This document shows positions 59,769 through 64,000 of a stretch of DNA of 64,000 nt, piece by piece. Within the stretch, counting starts at the first letter, position 1; each line of letters opens with the position of its first letter. The position numbers and the translations under genes were made by a program. The DNA comes from Acidobacteriota bacterium (GTDB taxonomy: Bacteria > Acidobacteriota > Terriglobia > Acidiferrales > UBA7541): positions 1-64,000 of the forward strand of contig QHYU01000138.1 in NCBI GenBank assembly GCA_003224235.1, read 5' to 3'. The notes under the pieces were generated by a model, which searched no databases, was not told the origin of the DNA, and saw nothing but the letters and a program-made list of their open reading frames with translations.

Positions 59769-60296
59769 TCAAGGTTTCTGGAAGCGCGGCGGGACCTGCT
59801 CGTCGCGCTGGAAAGTGATGTCGTCGAAGGTGGCCGCCACCCCATGCCACCCCGGCGTGTCGGCGGGTTCGACGCGGACAATGTGCGCGGCGGTGGTCAT
59901 GCGCACGCTGCCGCGGCCGAGCGGCCGGTCCACCAGGCCCACCTCGAGCTCAATGGGTGTGCCCGGCTCGATCCAGCGGGGGCATAGGAAATAAACGCCG
60001 CTTGAGCTGATGTTCTTGGTTACCAGCGTGACGGGCACCGGCTCCCGCTGGCCGGCCACGCGTTTCAGGCGGAGAGGCAAACGCAGCGCCGCCCGCGGAT
60101 ACAATCGCCGCTCCTGCACCGCGCCGACTACATGCGTGGGCACACGCGGAAACCCGCGAGGCTTCTCGCGCGTAATCCTCCCGCTCGATTCATCCCAGGT
60201 TTTGGGAGATTGGGCAGGGGCATCCCGCAAGACTTCTGCCTTAGTTTCGTGGGGTTCGACTGCTTTGATCTGCTTCGGATCGCGTGCAGCGCGCAT
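59769..60296 (-). CDS. PilZ-domain c-di-GMP receptor protein
   Basis: 175 residues. The PilZ RxxxR motif is in VQERRLYPRAALRLPLR and the second motif in TKNISSSGVYFLCP (N-x-S-x-x-G). Both ligand-contact motifs are present, so c-di-GMP binding is likely. The N-terminal 60 residues are charged and unstructured. AGAGGA lies before the ATG. It is in the same direction as the Omp85-like gene upstream and the TonB receptor downstream. Target unknown; regulation of surface structures is typical. Confidence 0.85.
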   Translation of the reverse strand: MRAARDPKQIKAVEPHETKAEVLRDAPAQSPKTWDESSGRITREKPRGFPRVPTHVVGAVQERRLYPRAALRLPLRLKRVAGQREPVPVTLVTKNISSSGVYFLCPRWIEPGTPIELEVGLVDRPLGRGSVRMTTAAHIVRVEPADTPGWHGVAATFDDITFQRDEQVPPRFQKP

Positions 60297-60575
60297 GGCT
60301 ATCCTCTCATTCCAAACGCTTCTGGCGCTGCTGCGTCCCCACTATCCTCTGCGCTGCGAGGCTCGTCAATTCAAGGAGTCAGCTACGTGTCCTAATGGGT
60401 ACTCCGGTTGGTGGCCGGAAGTTTCGGCTAATAAGGGAGGCCTGGGACCGACGTTACCATGGCCCTACGCCATGGGCTTTGTGGAGAGATACTATCGGCG
60501 CCCTCTACACATAAGATTAGGATAGACCCCCTGCTTCGCTCGTTTCAGAGGGGCCGGCCCAGGGTTCCTGTGATG
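60297..60575. other. Intergenic region, Omp85-like to PilZ
   Basis: About 280 bases; nothing beyond the PilZ ribosome site was recognised. Confidence 0.4.
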
Positions 60576-63524
60576 TCAGAATAGCGAGCCAATAGCCCAG
60601 CCCACGGCGGCACGGCGATTGGGCGGGCGAAATGCGGAGCCATCCGGCAGCAAGATTGCGCGAGCCAGACGCATTGGGTTGACCGCGTAATGGACGCGCA
60701 CCGTCTGGTCCACAATAGGCACCTGCCAGCGCATCTCGACACCAGTCGAGGCGCGCACGATTCCCTTCGTGGCGCCCAGCAGAGCGGGCCGGTTGGCGCC
60801 GAGCCAGCCCGGCAGCAGCCAGCCTATACCCGTATCGAAGAAGGCCGCCGCTTCGGTCCGCTGCGTCAATGGAAGACGGTATTCAGTGTTGACCGCGCTA
60901 ACCAGGTCTGCGCCGACTGCCTGGGCTCGATAGGTGGGCGTTCCGCTCGCTTGATCGGACTTCACCAAGGCGTAGGGAGCGAGCTCGCCGCCGCGCAAGC
61001 CGCGGACGAGCTCGTCGCCGGCAAATTGGCGAGCGTGCAAGGGCAGCTCGCCGCGAAAGCTCGAAACACCGGCGATGTGGCCGCGGAAGGCCCAAGCGTT
61101 GCGGCGGTCCTCCTTGCCGAGCCGCGCGCCTCCGGGATACAGATATGGCGTGAGCGGGTCGGGCAAGATCCGCGCATATTCCGCCGAGGCGCGCAATAGG
61201 TTCTCATCGCCGCCGAGCCGGCCGCCAGAAACCGACGCGGCTGCATCCCATCGCTCGCGGCCGGTGTCGTGCGACTCGTTCAGGCTAATCGTGTGGCCCG
61301 CGGTGCTTGCGCGCAGCGGATTGCGAGCCACGCCGGAGATGGCCGGGGGCAAGTTCAGATCGTAGGCCGTGGACGTATGGGTGAGCTGGTAGTTTACGCC
61401 AAGAGTATCGCTCGCCGTCAGCGGGTAGGTTGAGCTGAGCCCGAAGCCTGAACTCCGGGATGTGAACAGGCGCCGGTGGCCTGGGGAGCCCGGTAGGTTG
61501 GGCCGCACAAGATTATTGAAGAGGCTGAGACCGAAAGACACGCGCGTGCCGAGAAGGCCTTCCTTGGCGACGCCCAGGAGCGTCTGCAGGCTTTGTGGGC
61601 CACCCTCGATGTGCGCGGTGATTAGCTCTTCGCCGCCGAGCAGGTCGAAAACGTTGTAGACGACACCCGCGGTGTTGCCGAAGCCGGCAAGTCCGCCGGT
61701 CACCGAGAAGCGCTGCCGGCCGATCTCTTGGAGGTGAATCGCCACGTCGACTGTACTGCGCTCCTCATCGAAGCTCACGCGGATGTCCTGCTGCTTCACT
61801 GGGCGTATGAAGCCGGTGCGGGCCAATTGCGCCAATCCCTGTTCGAGCTTGGCCACATCGAATGGCTCACCCTCCCTCAGCAGAATGCGGCGCCGGTAGT
61901 AGCGGTCGCTGAAGCGCCGCTGGGCGCTGAACTCGAGCCGCCGGACGATGTAGGGTTGTGCCTCGCGAACGCGAAAGGTGACCCGGACGAGGCCCGCGTC
62001 AGAGTCGAGTTGCGAGCCCACGTCCACTGCCCGCCAGGAGCCAGCCGGATGCGATCTGCGCGACCGGGTCAAATTCTCGGCCGCGTGTTCCACTTGCTGC
62101 TGCGAGTAGGGCTCGCCCGGTCTTAAGCCGCGGAGCGCCTGGAGAGGTGGCGCCCCGTGCCCATCCTGAATTTGCCAACGCTCGGCGCGCTCCCCGCCCG
62201 CCCCTTGATTCTCCACCTCTACCGCGCCCAACCGGTAGAACTGGCCTTCCTCGATCGGAATGGCGATGTGAAACCGGGGCGCAGTTTGACGGCGCGGCCA
62301 GGGGAACCAGTTCCTGATGCGATCGGCAGTGACCTCTGCGGTGGGGTTTCCCACCCGCGCTTCCGGAAAGCCATGATTGCGGTAGAAGCTGGCGAGGCGC
62401 TCGATGTCTTCCGCCAACCGCTGCGGCGTATAGATTCTCTCCCCGCGCCCCAGGGAGATCGGGATCCCGGCGATGCCTGAGCCCGGCGCGACACGCTTCA
62501 TCTGGCGGCGCAACGTGCGCTCTGAGAAGGCATGGTTGCCGGCAAACACGACGCGAGCGACGCTGATGCGCGGGCCATCTTGGATTTCGTACTTGGCGAC
62601 CGCGGCTGCGGTGGGAGTTTCTTCCAGGCGCAATCGGACCCGCGCCTGGGGATGGCCAAGATCGGCCAGGGCCGCTTCGATGGCCCGCGCCGCGCGCCAC
62701 AGCTCGGTGCGGTTCGCCGGAGCGGCCAATTTCAGTGCTATCCGCTTCTGCTCCAGCACCGCGGCGATACGCTCGCGCGAGAGCACGCGCGACCCGTGGA
62801 ATTCCACGCGCGCCAGAAACGGCCGCTCCTCTAACAGAAACAGCAGGAGCAAGCCGATCCTTGCGCGTTCCGGGGAGGCAATGAGCGCCAGTGGCCTGTT
62901 GATGTCGACCGGCTCTGCTGCGGTGCCCAATCGCGCCGATTCGATTGCCAACACAGCGGGGTCATTTGGGCCGTGCCACTCGGGCTGGCTGTTCGCATCC
63001 GTTTGTGTATCCGCCAAGAAAAGCGGAATGGGATGAACTTCTGCGCTCACCGAATCGAACCAGCCCAGCCGGTCGAGCGCGCGCACGTCATCTGCAATCC
63101 GCGCGGCATCGAGCGGCTGGCCTTCTCTGGAAGTGATGCGCGCCCGCAACGCGGCGGGGGCAATCCGCCGCATCCCGGTAAATTCAATCCGAAGGATTAT
63201 GTCTTGGCGATCTCCTGGTTCCTCACCGCGCGCAGTGTCTGCGCCGCCGAGCCCACGCCAAGGCGCTTCAATTCCATGGGGATCAGGTCTGGAGGACCCA
63301 GCCAGCGCAATGTTTGTACGTTCGACTGTGGCCGGCGACGCGCCAAAGCTTGCCCTGGCCCCTTTGTCCAGAGAGAAGGCAGATGCAGTGCCGTTGAAAG
63401 CCGTGGTCTCGTCCTGTTTATTGTTCCGGCGAGTCCGAGGGCGCCCCTGCTGGGCACACAGCGGTATGGCCAGCAGCACTGCGGCCCCAACAGCGCCCCA
63501 GACCAGACAGCGACAGCTCATCAC
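60576..63524 (-). CDS. Omp85/BamA-family outer-membrane protein (extra paralogue)
   Basis: 982 residues. A signal peptide (VWGAVGAAVLLAIPLCAQQ) and ~80 disordered residues precede POTRA repeats: ILRIEFTGMRRIAPAALRARI, FLARVEFHGSRVLSRERIAAVL, ISVARVVFAGNHAFSERTLRRQM, a flavour near RLGAVEVENQG, and YIVRRLEFSAQRRFSDRYYR. The barrel (about 610-982) ends in GWAIGSLF, with a terminal Phe. It lacks the usual BamA neighbours (lpxD, skp, rseP), so it is more likely an additional assembly or two-partner-type pore. The start is GTG 63524 or ATG 63521. Confidence 0.85.
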   Translation of the reverse strand: MMSCRCLVWGAVGAAVLLAIPLCAQQGRPRTRRNNKQDETTAFNGTASAFSLDKGARASFGASPATVERTNIALAGSSRPDPHGIEAPWRGLGGADTARGEEPGDRQDIILRIEFTGMRRIAPAALRARITSREGQPLDAARIADDVRALDRLGWFDSVSAEVHPIPLFLADTQTDANSQPEWHGPNDPAVLAIESARLGTAAEPVDINRPLALIASPERARIGLLLLFLLEERPFLARVEFHGSRVLSRERIAAVLEQKRIALKLAAPANRTELWRAARAIEAALADLGHPQARVRLRLEETPTAAAVAKYEIQDGPRISVARVVFAGNHAFSERTLRRQMKRVAPGSGIAGIPISLGRGERIYTPQRLAEDIERLASFYRNHGFPEARVGNPTAEVTADRIRNWFPWPRRQTAPRFHIAIPIEEGQFYRLGAVEVENQGAGGERAERWQIQDGHGAPPLQALRGLRPGEPYSQQQVEHAAENLTRSRRSHPAGSWRAVDVGSQLDSDAGLVRVTFRVREAQPYIVRRLEFSAQRRFSDRYYRRRILLREGEPFDVAKLEQGLAQLARTGFIRPVKQQDIRVSFDEERSTVDVAIHLQEIGRQRFSVTGGLAGFGNTAGVVYNVFDLLGGEELITAHIEGGPQSLQTLLGVAKEGLLGTRVSFGLSLFNNLVRPNLPGSPGHRRLFTSRSSGFGLSSTYPLTASDTLGVNYQLTHTSTAYDLNLPPAISGVARNPLRASTAGHTISLNESHDTGRERWDAAASVSGGRLGGDENLLRASAEYARILPDPLTPYLYPGGARLGKEDRRNAWAFRGHIAGVSSFRGELPLHARQFAGDELVRGLRGGELAPYALVKSDQASGTPTYRAQAVGADLVSAVNTEYRLPLTQRTEAAAFFDTGIGWLLPGWLGANRPALLGATKGIVRASTGVEMRWQVPIVDQTVRVHYAVNPMRLARAILLPDGSAFRPPNRRAAVGWAIGSLF

Positions 63525-64000
63525 ACCGCCCGATGCCTAAGCGGATGTACGGAAGCGCGAGCGGGTTGCCTGCAAGAGGTGTATCGGTTACGGGTCGCCG
63601 GTCACGCAAACGCAGGATTCCCTCACTTGGCGGCGTCGGCCTCCCAAGGGCCAGACGTGTGAGCCGGTACCTTTGAGAACTCGCCTTTCTTGGCCATGTG
63701 CGGTTGGCAGTGGGTGCTCGCGAGCTCTCCACGGCTGTGAGGGGCCTTGGCGCTGATAGCGCCGCAGCCACTTGCGGACACTGGGACGATGGTGGCGAAC
63801 AGCCGGGCCTTTCGGCCCTGCTCTTGCCTATCCACCCTTGCCCTTACGCTGCGTGGCCGAACCGAGTTGGACTCTCCGTGGTCGGAAGGTACTTCCTACT
63901 TCGGTACCGAAAAATGAAGACGCGCGCACCATAGACGCAACAGCAGCTAGCCATCGAAAATCAGGGTGAAAGGTTGGTGAGGATGGGTGGCAAGTCCGCC
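63525..64000. other. Right-edge region, mostly noncoding
   Basis: About 475 bases. It should hold the promoter of the Omp85-like gene. The only protein-like signal is the possible transposase relic at 63700-63800. Confidence 0.4.
63700..63800 (-). pseudogene. Possible IS481-type transposase helix-turn-helix relic
   Basis: One minus-strand frame reads SVRKWLRRYQRQGPS and a neighbouring frame continues VESSRAPTANRT. Together they resemble the N-terminal KWLRRYxxxGxxGLxDRSRxPH segment of IS481-type transposases, with at least one frameshift between. Stops interrupt both frames nearby. The match is short and made from memory. Confidence 0.3.

Noticed and set aside
1..64000. tRNA, rRNA or CRISPR arrays
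   Set aside because: Read for tRNA T-loop signatures (GGTTCGAATCC-like), rRNA-like blocks and regularly spaced direct repeats; none was found, although short structures can be missed by eye.

Overview
The window reads as a chromosomal stretch from an Acidobacteriota bacterium, most likely a soil member of the Terriglobia. This is inferred from high GC, a long Oar-like TonB-dependent receptor that starts with a carboxypeptidase-regulatory domain, futalosine-type menaquinone genes, an MXAN_5187-like protein, and the run TPR protein - ispE - prs - rplY - pth - rpsF - rpsR - rplI - dnaB. I saw no rRNA, tRNA or CRISPR array.

Left part (1-8.5 kb) is accessory and partly decayed. The end of an IS630-family element interrupts an amidohydrolase gene. 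Next come a broken lipoprotein-like fragment, an Sco copper chaperone with a Tat-type multicopper oxidase, a wrecked DUF5615/DUF433 toxin-antitoxin relic fused to the first codons of a quinone oxidoreductase, an aldo/keto reductase, and a YgjV-like/HAD phosphatase pair divergent from a GntR-LacI hybrid repressor with two matching operator-like sites.

Middle part (8.5-33 kb) is metabolic and envelope: acyl-CoA synthetase, two glycosyltransferases, a ChrA transporter, a 2-TM channel with a GLGD filter, an Old Yellow Enzyme/alcohol dehydrogenase pair, an ECF sigma/anti-sigma/Spy-like trio, a menaquinone cluster (ubiX-ubiA-mqnE), selA, purH, and an arsR-arsM arsenic unit. Palindromic repeats sit at several gene ends.

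Housekeeping core (33-50 kb): isoprenoid precursor genes (ispE, ispD, ispF), PRPP synthase, ribosomal proteins L25, S6, S18 and L9, peptidyl-tRNA hydrolase, DnaB, alanine racemase, a YacL-like PIN-TRAM protein, a stand-alone protein resembling the GluRS anticodon-binding domain, RlmB, Apt and acylphosphatase. The leader of the PIN-TRAM gene can form a chain of mutually exclusive stems ending on its Shine-Dalgarno; I consider this the best candidate for an undescribed regulatory element.

Right part (50-64 kb) is envelope and polymer related: a 1341-residue GH35-like secreted protein that appears to lack both standard catalytic glutamates, a secreted LolA-like protein, a HAD phosphatase, the TonB receptor with a strong promoter and a perfect hairpin terminator, a PilZ protein, and an extra Omp85/BamA-like protein. 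A possible transposase relic lies at the right edge.
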